Part shown: one piece after another, positions 35,180 to 45,346 of the stretch
Layout of the letters: each line of letters begins with the position of its first letter
Numbering within the stretch: position 1 is the stretch's first letter
From: Palsa-883 sp963847615
GTDB lineage: Bacteria; Pseudomonadota; Alphaproteobacteria; Acetobacterales; Acetobacteraceae
NCBI GenBank assembly: GCA_963847615.1
Contig: CAWKAN010000025.1
Coordinates: 186,001-250,000, forward strand
Direction: 5' to 3'
Length of the DNA: 64,000 nucleotides
Translations under genes and position numbers: made by a program
The notes under the pieces: generated by a model
Told to the model about the DNA's origin: nothing
Seen by the model: the letters and a program-made list of their open reading frames with translations, nothing else
The model's database searches: none

Positions 35180-35686
35180 TCAGCCGGGGCCCTGGGCTTC
35201 GCCGATCACCGCCGCGATGTCCTGCTTCAGCCGGGGAAAATCCACCGGCTTGGTCATGAACTTGTTCGCCCCCCGGGCCAACGCCACCGCCAGCGTGTCG
35301 CCGTCGCCATAGGCCGAGATCATGAACACCGGCAGGCCGGGCCGCCGCTGCTTCACCACCGCCAGCAGCTCGAGCCCGGCCATGCCGGGCATGTTGATGT
35401 CGGAGACCAGCAGGATGATCTGCTCGCCCACGTGGCCGTCGAGGATGTCGAGCGCCGCCTTGCCGGAGAGGGCGAAGTCGAGCGTGTAACGCCCGTCGCG
35501 CACCTCGCGGCGGAGCTGCTGGCGGGACAGCGCCGCGTCGCGTCGCTGATGCAACATCGCGTTGGTGCGCCGTAGCTCAACCGATAGCGTCCTTGCGTCG
35601 CAGTCATTTCCTGCCCCCTCCCGCAGCGTTTCCGCCCGAAGCAGGGCGGGCCGGCGCCACTTCCGGGCGTTCATTGCGGCGGCCAT
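35180..35686 (-). CDS. Response-regulator receiver-like protein lacking the first acidic strand
   Basis: The frame has 168 residues. The middle matches a CheY-like receiver: RYTLDFALSGKAALDILDG, the phosphoacceptor Asp in LLVSDINMPGMAGLELL, Ser in FMISAYGDGD and Lys in NKFMTKPVDF. The first beta strand with the two acidic Mg2+ ligands (VVDDE in relatives) is missing. In its place is NAMLHQRRDAALSRQQL. The N-terminal 50 residues do not look like a domain, so the true start is uncertain and the gene may be truncated or degraded. There is no output domain. No kinase gene is adjacent. Confidence 0.6.
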   Translation of the reverse strand: MAAAMNARKWRRPALLRAETLREGAGNDCDARTLSVELRRTNAMLHQRRDAALSRQQLRREVRDGRYTLDFALSGKAALDILDGHVGEQIILLVSDINMPGMAGLELLAVVKQRRPGLPVFMISAYGDGDTLAVALARGANKFMTKPVDFPRLKQDIAAVIGEAQGPG

Positions 35687-36048
35687 ATTCTCCCCCCCCT
35701 GGGGCTGGCGAAGGCGTTGCCACGCCGCTCGCCCGCCCGCGGTGGGACCAGGCCAAGGATCACGTCGAACGGAGGTCCGCTCCCGCCAAATTGCCGACGG
35801 TCAACCCGTGCGGCGACCGCGCCCCGGGGCAACGTTTCGCTCCGCGCACCAGGCGACCCGCGCTGCGTCGCGGGCGATGCCGGCGACCGGCCGCGGTCGG
35901 CAGCAGGCGATCGGCATTCCGCCGCGCTGACGGGGTCTCCCGCGACTGCCGGGCATAACCCGGGTGCTTGTCATCGGCGCGGAAAAGGCATGGATTGATG
36001 CCGACGGCCCGGGGTCAGGCGCGGGCGGAAATGGGGAGGAAACCGGAT
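35687..36048. other. Spacer before the FAD-oxidase gene
   Basis: No convincing gene is present. The GGGGAGGA box at the right end is the ribosome binding site of the next gene. Confidence 0.4.
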
Positions 36049-37638
36049 ATGGCGCTGGCACGTCTCAAGGTCTTCGGCTGGGGCCGCGAAGGCGAGGGCA
36101 TGACGGCGGAGGAGGAAGCCTTCGCGCTCGACATCCATCGCCGCCGCTTCGGCCTCGCCGAGTTTCCCGCCATCGCCACGCCGACGCTCGCCGATGTCCG
36201 CCTGCGTGCCCCGCGCATCGTCCCGCCGCCCGCGCTGGCGCCGATCTGCTCCACCGATCTCTATGACCGCGCCGCGCACGCGCACGGCAAGGGCTTCACC
36301 GATGCGGTGCGGACGCTGCTGAACGATTTCGCCTCCGCCCCCGACGTGGTGGCCTATCCGACGAACGAGCGCGACATCGCCGCGGTGATGGACTGGGCGG
36401 GCAGCGTGGGCGCCGCGCTGATCCCGTTCGGCGGCGGATCGAGCGTGGTGGGCGGCGTCACCCCGCCGGCCGACGCGCACGCAACGATCACGCTCGATCT
36501 CAACCGGCTCGACCAGGTGCTGGAGATCGACCGCACGTCGCGCGCCGCGCGCATCCAGGCGGGGGTGTTCGGCCCGGCGCTGGAGAACCACTTGCGCCCG
36601 CACGGCCTCACGCTGCGGCATTTCCCGCAGAGCTTCGAGTTCTCCACCCTGGGCGGCTGGATCGCCACCCGCTCGGGCGGGCATTTCGCCACGCTCTACA
36701 CGCACATCGACGACTTCGTCGAAAGCCTGCGCGTGGTGACGCCGGCCGGCACGCTGGAGAGCCGCCGGCTGCCCGGTTCCGGTGCCGGACCGAGTCCGGA
36801 CCGGCTGTTCATCGGTTCCGAGGGCATCCTCGGCGTGATCACCGAGGCCTGGGTGCGCCTGCAGGACCGGCCGCGGTTTCGCGCCGGCGGCGCGGTGCGG
36901 TTCAAGGATTTTTTCACCGCTGCCCGCGCGTTGCGCGTGCTGAGCCAGGCCGGGCTGTATCCGTCGAACTGCCGGATCCTGGATGCCGAGGAGGCGTTCA
37001 ACACCGGCGCCGCCGATGGCTCGGTGGCGATCATGGTGCTGGCCTTCGAGTCCGCCGACCACGAGCTGGACGCCTGGATGGCGCGGGCGCTGCAATGCTG
37101 TGCGGACCATGGCGGCGTGCCCGAGGCGGCGGGGGGCGGCGACGCCCATCGCGAGGGGGCGGCCGGGCAGTGGCGCAACGCCTTCATCCGCATGCCCTAT
37201 GGGCGGGAGAAGATGACGCCGCGCGGCATCATCTCCGACACCTTCGAGACCGCGATCACCTGGGACCGCTTCGAGGCGTTCCATGACCAGGTGAAGGCGG
37301 CGACCGCGCAGGCGATCCGCCAGGCGACCGGCCGGCCGGGGCAGGTGACCTGCCGCTTCACCCATGTCTATCCGGACGGCCCGGCACCCTATTTCAGCTT
37401 CCACGCGCTGGGCCGGCACGGTGCGCTGATGGAACAGTGGCAGACGATCAAGACCGCGGCGTCCGATGCGGTGATCGACGGCGGCGGCACGATCACGCAC
37501 CACCATGCGGTGGGACGCGAGCATCGGCCGTGGTACGACCGGCAGCGCCCGGACCTGTTTGCCGCCGCGCTGGCCGCGGCCAAGCGGACGCTCGATCCGC
37601 AGGGGATCCTGAACCCGGGCGTGCTGATCGATCCGTAG
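36049..37638 (+). CDS. FAD-linked oxidase (GlcD / alkyl-DHAP synthase-like)
   Basis: The 529-residue product has the PCMH-type FAD-binding block (VVAYPTNERDIAAVMDWAGS, PFGGGSSVVGG) and DLNRLDQVLEIDRTSRAARI. It also has STLGGWIATRSGGHFATLYT and the conserved SEGILGVITEAWVRL. Near the C-terminus a THHHAVGREHRPWY stretch matches alkyldihydroxyacetone-phosphate synthases and VAO-type oxidases. The C-terminal DPQGILNPGVL is also typical. It should oxidise a hydroxy acid or catalyse an AGPS-like exchange, and the substrate is not clear. ATG 36049 follows GGGGAGGAAACCGGAT. Confidence 0.88.
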   Translation: MALARLKVFGWGREGEGMTAEEEAFALDIHRRRFGLAEFPAIATPTLADVRLRAPRIVPPPALAPICSTDLYDRAAHAHGKGFTDAVRTLLNDFASAPDVVAYPTNERDIAAVMDWAGSVGAALIPFGGGSSVVGGVTPPADAHATITLDLNRLDQVLEIDRTSRAARIQAGVFGPALENHLRPHGLTLRHFPQSFEFSTLGGWIATRSGGHFATLYTHIDDFVESLRVVTPAGTLESRRLPGSGAGPSPDRLFIGSEGILGVITEAWVRLQDRPRFRAGGAVRFKDFFTAARALRVLSQAGLYPSNCRILDAEEAFNTGAADGSVAIMVLAFESADHELDAWMARALQCCADHGGVPEAAGGGDAHREGAAGQWRNAFIRMPYGREKMTPRGIISDTFETAITWDRFEAFHDQVKAATAQAIRQATGRPGQVTCRFTHVYPDGPAPYFSFHALGRHGALMEQWQTIKTAASDAVIDGGGTITHHHAVGREHRPWYDRQRPDLFAAALAAAKRTLDPQGILNPGVLIDP

Positions 37639-37875
37639 CCGCGCGGCGCGGCGTCGATCCGCCCCGTTGCCGGCCGCCCCGTTGGCCGGCCGCCCCGTTG
37701 CCGGCCGCGTCGGTGGCGGGCGGGCTTACGCTGCAATCGGCCAAAGCTCTCGGCAGCGCGCTTGCCAGGGCGATCGCTGCGGCGGAGATTGAGCAAAACG
37801 CCCGTTCGCGCAGGATACAAGGCTGGACCCGCAAGCGTGGGGGGTAAAAATTCGCTTCCCCGAAAGGAGGCTGCA

Positions 37876-39076
37876 ATGGACGTAACGCCCGCATCCCCCG
37901 GTTGCCTGGCCGGAATTCGCGTGCTCGACCTGACGCAATTCGAGGCCGGCACGACATGCACCGAGGCGCTTGCCTGGATGGGCGCCGACATCGCCAAGGT
38001 GGAAAACCCGAAGGGCGGCGAATCCGGCCGCACCGGCTTCGGCGACGCTTATTATTTCATGATGTACAATGCCAACAAGCGCTCGATCACGGTCAACCTG
38101 AAATCGAACCGCGGCCTGGCGCTGGTCAAGGAGATGGTGCAGCAGGCCGACGTCTTCACCGAGAACTTCGCGCCCGGCGCGATCGAGCGGCTCGGGCTCG
38201 GCTACGACGTCGTCAGCGCGATCAATCCGCGCATCATCTACGCCCAGATCAAGGGCTTCGGCGACGGCAGCCCGTACGAGAATGGCCTGTCGTTCGACCC
38301 GATCGCACAGGCCGCAGGTGGGGCGATGAGCATCACCGGCGAGCGCGACGGCAGGCCGGTCAAACCCGGGCCGACGATCGGCGACACTGGCACCGGCATG
38401 CTGATGGCGTTCAGCATCGTCAGCGCGCTGTTCGATCGTGCGCGCACCGGCAGGGGAAGGCGGCTGCAAGCCGCGATGCAGGATGCGGTCATGCATTACA
38501 GCCGCGGCATGTTCATCACCCAGGCGCGCACCGGCGCCGCGGCGCCGCGGCGCCCGCCCGCCAACAACCCGCCCGGCGGCATCTATCCATGCAAGCCTGG
38601 CGGCGCCAACGATTACGTCTACCTGCTGACCAGTCGCGCCAACCCCGAACACTGGCCGCGCCTGTTGAAGCTGATCGGGCGCGAGGATCTGATCGGCGAC
38701 GCGCGCTACGACACCCCCGACGCCCGTTTGCAGCACGAAGCCGAGGTCAACGAGATCGTCACGGTTTGGACGCGGCAGCGCACGAAACACGAGGCAATGA
38801 CGCAACTGAGCGCGGTCGGCGTCCCCGCCGGTGCGGTCCTCGAACTCGATGGAATTGACCAACGAGCCGAGCTTCCGCCAGCGCGGCATCCTGCAAACGA
38901 TGACGCATGGCGAACGCTCGATGACGATGCCGACCTGGCCGGTGCGCTTCGACGGCGTCCCGAGCGAAGTCAAGTCCGCGCCATTGCTCGGCGAGCACAC
39001 CGCCGAAGTGCTTGCCGACTGGCTTGGTCTCGACGCCGCCGCGGTCGCGGGCTTGCGTCGGGACGGCATCGTCTGA
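37876..39076 (+). pseudogene. CaiB/BaiF (formyl-CoA transferase type) CoA-transferase, frameshifted
   Basis: The ATG at 37876 follows a perfect AAAGGAGG. The protein reads LAGIRVLDLTQFEAGTTCTE, then MMYNANKRSITVNLKSNRGL, VFTENFAPGAIERLGLGYD and the catalytic Asp in LQAAMQDAVMHYSRGM, all typical of class III CoA-transferases. At 38843-38844 there is one A too many. Without it the frame continues VLDSMELTNEPSFRQRGILQ and ends HTAEVLADWLGLDAAAV-AG...GIV at 39076. As written the frame runs on as Arg-rich sequence. This family moves CoA between acids and would suit the surrounding catabolic cluster. Confidence 0.88.
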
Positions 39077-39179
39077 GGCGCCGGCGGCCGGCCAGAGGTG
39101 GCCGCGCGCCAGACCAAGACTCATACCGACGGCCCAACGCCGGCCGATCGGTCAGCCGATAGGGAAGTTGGTATACGCG

Positions 39180-39836
39180 ACTGCATGACGCGCTGATCAA
39201 GGAAACTCACGCGGATCGGTTGGTTGGGCACATCTCACGCGACAGTACAGCGATCGAGGCCCGCGAGAAACCAGCAAAACCAGACCAGCCGGTGCCAGCC
39301 GCGCAACCCAAATGCAAGCGTGGTTGTCCACCCAAGGGCGAGATCCGACCCACGCAGCCGCCACGCCGGATCGAGCGCCAACTGGGCATGACATTGGCTG
39401 CGATGCTGGCCGATCTTCCCCGGCACTGCGACGTGGGAGCCAAGCGCAATGCCAAGGGATACCAGGAATCCTGGATCGGCTATAAGCTGCATATCGACAG
39501 CGCGGATGGCGAGATACCGATCAGTTGCGTGCTCACGTCAGCGTCCGTGCATGACAGCCAAGTGGCCATTCCGCTCGCCACCATGACCGCCGCGCAAGTC
39601 ACCAACCTGTATGACCTGATGGACAGCGCCTACGATGTTGCGGAGATCAAACAGCACAGTCGCGAGCTCAATCATGTTCCGATCATCGACATCAATCCGC
39701 GGGCGACCCCTGGGCTGAAGCAGGAACTGGCGCAGGAGGCGAACACGATTGATAATTTCGGCAGCTTCGGCAACGGCCGCGCAGTGGACGGACAGCCATC
39801 CTTTCAATCGGTTGTCGTTGGCCTGCCGGATCGAGG
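39180..39836 (+). pseudogene. IS5-like DDE transposase, internal fragment
   Basis: The frame reads HADRLVGHISRDSTAIEARE, KRGCPPKGEIRP, then CDVGAKRNAKGYQESWIGYK, LHIDSADGEIPISCVLTSAS and LYDLMDSAYDVAEIKQHSRE. These are the first and second catalytic regions of a transposase with an IS4/IS5-type DDE domain. The N-terminal part before RDSTAI and the C-terminal Glu region (normally ERVNARLKD-like) are missing. The frame ends in unrelated residues at 39836. It is an inactive relic between the catabolic cluster and asnB. Confidence 0.78.
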
Positions 39837-39938
39837 TTGAATAGGCCGGATCGAGTTTGAACCGGAAGCTGCCTGCGCCCGGGCGCGGCCACGTCGCTGA
39901 AACGTCACGCGCGCGGCGGCGACGGGCTTGGCCGCTCC

Positions 39939-41702
39939 CTACCCCGCCGCCAGGGTCGCGAACACGTCCCCCGCCGGCGGCAGGCCCAGAATGTGTCGCC
40001 GGTGCCACAGCGCGTAGAACAGCAGCCGCCACGCCGCGAAGCCGTGCCGCCGATGGCGCATGTCGGCGAACAGCGCGCGCACCTTCGCCGGATCGGCGAT
40101 CTCCGCCACCCCCGGCTGCGCCGCCACCAGCGGACCGAGCCGCCCGCCCTGGCCCTTGATCCACGCCCCGATCGGCACGGTGAACCCCTGCTTCGGCGCG
40201 AACGGCCGCGCCGCCGGCACGTGCTGCTCCAGCCACCGCCGCAGCAGCCACTTGCCCAGCCCGTTGCGCAGCTTCAACCCGTCGGGCAGGCGGAACGCCG
40301 CCGCCGCCACGCCGCGATCGAGGAACGGCGTCCGCCCCTCCACCGCATGCGCCATCAGGCAGCGGTCCAGCTTCAGCAGCAGGTCGTGCGCCAGCCAGTC
40401 GGCCATGTCGGTGGCCTGCGCCTGCGCCAGGCGGGACCGCCCGCCATCGGCCGCGGCGATCTCGGCCGCGGCGATGCCGTCGCGCCAGCCGGCGGGGCGC
40501 GCGCGCAGCACGTCGATCCGGTCGAACGCGCCGCTGGCGTACATCGCCCGCCCGCCCAGCCACCACGGCCGCGTCGCCGCGCGGTAGCGGCCGTAGCCGG
40601 CGAAGATCTCGTCGCCGCCCTCGCCGCTGAGCACCACCTTCACGTCCTGGCGCGCGCGCCGGGCGAGGAACCAGGTCGGGATGATCGCATAGTCCGCCGC
40701 CGGGTCGTCCATGCAGCCGACGATCTCCGGCAGGTGCCGCCAGACCATCGCCTGGTTGATCTCGATCGTTTCGTGGTGCGCGCCGAGCGCCTTGGCCACG
40801 ACCGCGGCCTGCGCCCGCTCGTCGGCCGCGTCGGGCACGTCCCAGCCGGCGGTGAAGGCCAGCACCGGCTGGCTGTTCAGCCGCGCCATCAGCGCCAGCA
40901 CCGTCGCGCTGTCGATGCCGCCGGACAGGAACATCCCGTACGGCACGTCGCTGCGCTGGTGCAGCTCGACGCTTTCCTCCAGCGCGCGATCGAGGCGGAC
41001 CAGCGCCGCGGCCTCGTCGATCGCCTCCGGCCCGCCCTCGGGCAGGTGGGAGATGCGGCGGCGGTCCACCACGCGCCCTTCGGCGCAGGTCAGCGTCTCG
41101 CCCGGCAGCAGGCGCCGGATGCCCTGGAAGATCGTCTCGGCGCCGGTGGTGAACTGCAGTTGCAGCAGCTCCTCGCGCGCCGCCGGGCGGACGCGACGTT
41201 CGACCAGCCCCGCTTCCAGCAGCGCCTGCGGCTCCGAGGCGAACGCCAGGCCGTCCGCGACCTGGGCGGTGTACAGCGGCTTGATGCCGAACGGGTCGCG
41301 GCTCAGCGTGACGCTGCGTTGCACGCGCTGGTGGATGGCGATCGCGTACATGCCGCGCAGCGCGCTTGCATAGTCCGCCCCGTCGCGCAGCCACAGATGC
41401 AGCGGCGGCTCGCAATCGCTGTTGGTGGCGAAGCTGGTGCCCGGCATCGCCGCGCGCAGCTCGCGGTAGTTGTAGATCTCGCCGTTCGCCACCAGCGCCG
41501 CCGGGCCGGCGAACAGCGGCTGGTCGCCGGTCACCAGGTCGATGATCGCCAGGCGGTTGTGCACCAGGGCGACGCGGCCGAGCACGTGGTGGCCGGTGCC
41601 GTCGGGTCCGCGATGGTGCAGCGCGTCGATCAGCCGCGACAGCACCGCCGGCGTCGGCGGCGCCGCGCCGGACGCATAGACCAGGCCGGCGATGCCGCAC
41701 AT
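39939..41702 (-). CDS. asnB: Glutamine-hydrolysing asparagine synthase
   Basis: The 587-residue product starts MCGIAGLVYASGAAPPTPAV with the nucleophilic Cys2 of the class II glutaminase. RGPDG, HNRLAIIDL and ANGEIYNYREL follow. The C-terminal synthetase domain has the PP-loop FLSGGIDSATVLALM and the SGEGGDEIFAGYGRYR motif. It makes asparagine, or amidates a cell-surface sugar or peptide in biosynthetic clusters. It starts directly after the glycosyltransferase stop (TGAATG at 41705-41700). The coupling to a glycosyltransferase suggests a role in polysaccharide or secreted-product modification rather than general asparagine supply. Confidence 0.9.
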   Translation of the reverse strand: MCGIAGLVYASGAAPPTPAVLSRLIDALHHRGPDGTGHHVLGRVALVHNRLAIIDLVTGDQPLFAGPAALVANGEIYNYRELRAAMPGTSFATNSDCEPPLHLWLRDGADYASALRGMYAIAIHQRVQRSVTLSRDPFGIKPLYTAQVADGLAFASEPQALLEAGLVERRVRPAAREELLQLQFTTGAETIFQGIRRLLPGETLTCAEGRVVDRRRISHLPEGGPEAIDEAAALVRLDRALEESVELHQRSDVPYGMFLSGGIDSATVLALMARLNSQPVLAFTAGWDVPDAADERAQAAVVAKALGAHHETIEINQAMVWRHLPEIVGCMDDPAADYAIIPTWFLARRARQDVKVVLSGEGGDEIFAGYGRYRAATRPWWLGGRAMYASGAFDRIDVLRARPAGWRDGIAAAEIAAADGGRSRLAQAQATDMADWLAHDLLLKLDRCLMAHAVEGRTPFLDRGVAAAAFRLPDGLKLRNGLGKWLLRRWLEQHVPAARPFAPKQGFTVPIGAWIKGQGGRLGPLVAAQPGVAEIADPAKVRALFADMRHRRHGFAAWRLLFYALWHRRHILGLPPAGDVFATLAAG

Positions 41703-42788
41703 TCAGGGCTTCTCCACGGTGCCGAGGAAGTGCCGCCAGCTTGCCAGCACCGGCGCTTCGGCGAAGTCGGCTTCGTAGCGGGCGCGGCCGTGCCGCGCCA
41801 GCGCCGCGGCGCGCGGCGGATCGTCCAGCACGGCGCGGATCGCCGCGGCCAGTGCCGCCGCGTCCTCGAGCGGGACCACGATCCCGTCGCGGTCGGGCGC
41901 GATCAGCTCCGCGGGTCCCGCCGCGGCGGCGGCGACCACGGGACGGCCCGCCGACCAGGCTTCCAGCACGACGTTGCCCAGCGGCTCCTGGCGGGAGGGA
42001 CACACCAGCAGGTCGGCGGCGGCGAGCAAGGCGGCGGTGTCGCTACGCCAGCCCGGCAGGTGCAGCCGGTCGCTGACGCCCTCCGCCCGCGCCAGCGCCT
42101 CCAGCGCGCCGCGCTCCGGACCCTCGCCGGCGATCAGGGCGTGGACGCGCGGCAGGCGCGCCAGCGCGCGCACCAGCACGTCGAACGCCTTGTTGCGATG
42201 CAGCCGGCCGAGCGCCAGCAGCAGCGGCGCATCGGCCGGCACCCCCAGCGCCGCGCGCGGCACCGGCGCGGCGCCGGCCAGGTCGGGGGCGAAGTTCGGC
42301 AGCTGGTGCACGCGCGCGGCGGGAAAACCCTGGCGCAGGATCCAGTCGGCCAGCCCGGCGGTGTTGGCCACCAGGTGGTCGCAGCGGCGGAAGTTGCGCA
42401 GGTCGTAGGTGCCGCCCAGGCGGCCGACCAGCACCCAGTCGCCGGCCGGGGCGAAGCGCGCGGCGCGGCTCATCCAGGCGACGATCACCCGCGGAGCGAA
42501 GCGGCGCAGCGCGGCGGCGAGGCGGCGGCCGGTGACCAGGTCGAGCGGGCCGCCGAAGCCGAGTTCCAGCGGCTGCAGCCCGGCCGCGCGCAGCCGGGCC
42601 GCGCGCTCGGCGTCGCGGCGGATGATCGGCACGACCTGGTCGCCGGCGCCGGCCAGCGCGATGCTGAGGCGCTCGAAGAACAGCTCGGCCCCGCCGACGC
42701 GGGCACCGGCCATCACCTGCGCGATCTTCAGCGGGGCGATCTTGCGCGGGGCGATCCCAATCGGGGTGGTTGGCGCGGCGTCGGGCAT
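41703..42788 (-). CDS. Glycosyltransferase family 4-like protein
   Basis: The 361-residue product has the GT-B fold. The N-terminal acceptor domain begins LKIAQVMAGARVGGAELFFE. The C-terminal nucleotide-sugar domain has LLLALGRLHRNKAFDVLVRA, LHLPGWRSDTAALLAAADLL and the E-x7-E type CPSRQEPLGNVVLEAWSAGR. It transfers a sugar from a nucleotide donor, probably to a lipid or surface polymer. ATG 42788 (MPDAAPTTPIG) is chosen. The longer upstream reading is low complexity. It is translationally linked to asnB, as its stop abuts the asnB ATG. Confidence 0.87.
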   Translation of the reverse strand: MPDAAPTTPIGIAPRKIAPLKIAQVMAGARVGGAELFFERLSIALAGAGDQVVPIIRRDAERAARLRAAGLQPLELGFGGPLDLVTGRRLAAALRRFAPRVIVAWMSRAARFAPAGDWVLVGRLGGTYDLRNFRRCDHLVANTAGLADWILRQGFPAARVHQLPNFAPDLAGAAPVPRAALGVPADAPLLLALGRLHRNKAFDVLVRALARLPRVHALIAGEGPERGALEALARAEGVSDRLHLPGWRSDTAALLAAADLLVCPSRQEPLGNVVLEAWSAGRPVVAAAAAGPAELIAPDRDGIVVPLEDAAALAAAIRAVLDDPPRAAALARHGRARYEADFAEAPVLASWRHFLGTVEKP

Positions 42789-43424
42789 GTCGGGCGGCCG
42801 GTTCGAACGGTGATGGGCCGGGGGCGGCCCCGGCGTGGCGGTCGTTAGCATGCCTGGGCCGCTGGCGCCGAAACATCGCTCGCGGCGAACAGGCGGCTGT
42901 CCCACCTGACCGGCCGGGGCAGGCCAATGAACGCCGATGGTGGGTCCTGATCGGCTGTCGGGCGGTGAGGCCTGCCGGCCACCGGCGCGGGCCAAGCCGG
43001 GCGGCCCCCGGGCGCGCGGCCGCCCGCAAGCAAGAATCTAACACGGAGAAAGCAGGGAGGACTCACGGAGCACAGGGAGAACCGTGCGGGATCGGCGGCG
43101 GTGCCCCAGGACGAACGGCATCTGGGCCCGGCCGCACCGAGACCACGCGCGTCGCGCCCGTCTTCCACCGACGCGCTCCCTGGTCGCACCGGCCCGGTTC
43201 CTCAGGGCAGAGTAGAGCCATCCGCAAGGCGCTTCGCGGGGAGCGGCAGTCTTCCCCGCTCGATGGCCGGTGGGTCGGTTTGAATGTCTGCAATGGGTGG
43301 GGAGCGGACATTCGGTGGCCGTTCTGCTCCGACTGACCTTCGCACAAGGGGCCACATTCGACAGCGCCGAACCTGGCAAGTCTGGTCTAAGCTGACATAC
43401 TGGCAGACCAGCATAGAGTTCGCA
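42789..43424. other. Gene-free stretch with ERIC-like repeat traces
   Basis: No gene is seen. Around 43030-43080 a stretch with AACACGGAGAAAGCAGGGAG and CACGGAGCACAGGGAG resembles the repeats found at 49.7 kb. Around 43284-43345 a block containing GGGGAGCGGACATTCGG looks like the short dispersed intergenic repeats common in Alphaproteobacteria. Confidence 0.45.
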
Positions 43425-43558
43425 TCTGTCAACGAAAACAGATGGTTCTGGATACGGTCGGTCTGACCGTGGAAACTACGGTCGAAGCCAGTTTTCAACG
43501 ACGGTCCGCGAGGGGGATTTCCGAACAGGTGCAGATGGTCCCGCCGGTCAGTTGGTGC
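43425..43558. repeat. Long inverted repeat, left arm
   Basis: About 134 bp beginning TCTGTCAACGAAAACAGATG, with about 85% identity to the reverse complement of 45142-45275. Each arm includes a CCGTGGAAAC(T/C)ACGG hairpin. The two arms enclose 1.6 kb with a family B repeat and a broken membrane-protein gene. Confidence 0.8.
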
Positions 43559-43738
43559 CGACCGGCGGAGTTGCGGCATGCCAGCCACGAGCATACCCTT
43601 CCCCAACGACAGCGCCGATGGCGGGGGCGCTAATACGGGGCTATCTCAACGGGGCGGTCGGTCACGATGAAATCCTGGGTCTATTGCCTCGCCGCCTCGT
43701 GGCGCTCGCGATCGCGCTGGAACCGTTGTTCTTCATGG

Positions 43739-44090
43739 GTCCTCGCTGTTTCGTGTGGGTAGCAGCGGCCGCTGAGCTTCCCTGGGCCAACTGTGTCCAG
43801 CGGCAGTTCGCGGCCAAGGCCCACCCGGTGCGGCGAACCACCAGCCAGGTTTCTTGGTTCGGCTGAGCGCCGTTTCTTCGTCCCGGCCTGACGATTGCAG
43901 GGCGCCGCGCGCAGCCGCAGTCAAGGCATGCAATCGGGCCTGACCCGAGGGATGGCCGCAGGCCACCGCCGAAGGCGGCGCGAAGCGTCCTTGACGGCGG
44001 CGAGCACGGCGCCAGGCTCGATCAGGTCGGGCAACGAGGCCCCCGTGCGCCGCGTCGATTTCCCCCCACACGAAACAGCGAAGATCCTTC
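43739..44090. repeat. Dispersed repeat family B, copy 2, with flanking inverted repeat
   Basis: The core at about 43850-44015 repeats the 29.95-kb sequence: TTTCTTGGTTCGGCTGAGCG, GTCCCGGCCTGA, CAGCCGCAGTCAAGG, TGGCCGCAGGCCACC and GCGAAGCGTCCTTGACGGC. It is bracketed by TCGCTGTTTCGTGTGGG near 43743 and CCCACACGAAACAGCGA near 44068. There is no coding capacity. It may be a nonautonomous element. Confidence 0.65.
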
Positions 44091-44108
44091 TTCATTATCG
44101 ACCGCATC

Positions 44109-45085
44109 ATGGTGTTCGATACCCTGCCACGGGACGACTATGCGCCGTTCCTCCTGTGGCTGGCAGGTGCTCCGGGCGGCGCGTTTCCGGAATCGCCGTA
44201 TGGCTACCGCCTGTTGACGATGGTGGCCGCGCTGCCGCTGTACTACGCGTTGCCCGCGTTGCGGCTGACCAACCTTCCGGCGGCGCTCACCCCGCAATAC
44301 GTACAGGCGACGGCGGCGATCGCCGCACTGTCCTATCTGTCGCTGCTGGCAGCGGGGCTGTTGTCATATCGAATCGCTCGCGACCGCGCCGGTCTGCCGC
44401 GACGTGAAGCCACGCTGGCGGGGGTGCTTCTCGGGTACTTATCCTGCACAGTCAGTTCTTCGGCATCGACGCGTTTGCCATCCTGCTGGTAGCGACTGGC
44501 GTTTTTCTGCTGTCGCGGCCTCTTGCCTTTGCCATGCTGATCGTGCCATCGGTGTTCGCCAACGAAAAAGTAGTGATCGTGTTCGCAATATGGCTGACGC
44601 TGCGCTGCATGTGTTCGGCGGCGGATCGCCGACTGTTCCGCGCTCAGTGGTCCGCCACGCTCGTGGCGGTCGCGGTGTATGTCGCCGCACTGCTGATCCT
44701 GCGCCTGCCTGGCCATGGCTATCAGATCGAACCGGGCCGTTACCTCACGACGCTGCTGAGCAATTTGCGTGTCTCGGTCTCGGCACGCGGCCTGTTGCTG
44801 AACGCCTTGCCGGTCGTGGTGTTGTTTGCGGTCGGCGCACTCGGCTGGCGCTATGGCGAGCGCCGGAGCCTCGCTGGCCTGTTCCGCCCGATCGATCTGC
44901 TCGTCATACCAGGACTTGTCCTGGTGGCCTTGGTGATGACGCACTTCTTCCAGACTGGGCGTATCGTCATGCACGCCGCACCGCTGTATGTGGTCCCAGC
45001 AGCGGCCGCACTTGGCCGCTGGATGGATGGCACGCCGCACGGCTTAGGCGACGGCCAACGGCGGGGCGCGCCTGTAGCAAGCTGA
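44109..45085 (+). pseudogene. Polytopic membrane protein gene, frameshifted
   Basis: The first frame has VFDTLPRDDYAPFLLWLAGA, YGYRLLTMVAALPLYYALPA and AALSYLSLLAAGLLSYRIAR up to GVLLGYL. A one-base loss near 44438 shifts the rest. The other frame reads LILHSQFFGIDAFAILLVAT, GVFLLSRPLAFAMLIVPSVF and VAVYVAALLILRLPGHGYQ, ending at 45085. Together it has about eight hydrophobic segments. It could be a glycosyltransferase-like or oligosaccharide-handling membrane protein, but no family is certain. It sits between long inverted repeats. Confidence 0.6.
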
Positions 45086-45141
45086 CCTCCGCGCCCACCG
45101 ACGCAGACGCCGACAACGCAGGAGCGATACTGCGCCAGTCG

Positions 45142-45275
45142 GCGCCAACTGATCGGCGGGACCATCCGACTGTTCACAAATCCCCCTCGCTGACGGTCGC
45201 TGAAAGCTGGCTTTCTACCGTGGTTTCCACGGTCAGGTCGACCGTATCCAGAACCATCCGTTTTCGTTGACAGAC
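45142..45275. repeat. Long inverted repeat, right arm
   Basis: The reverse complement reads TCTGTCAACGAAAACGGATG and follows the left arm at 43425-43558 with scattered substitutions and small indels. The outer boundary of both arms is at TCTGTCAACG. Confidence 0.8.
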
Positions 45276-45346
45276 CACAGCCGTGCGAATCTGGCGGCAC
45301 GTCCGGGACCCTGGCCAGAGTCGCTTTCATGTCCTCCGCCCTGGCA

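Noticed and set aside
39993..42848. 951-codon plus-strand open frame
   Set aside because: It is antisense to asnB and the glycosyltransferase gene, both of which have clear motifs.
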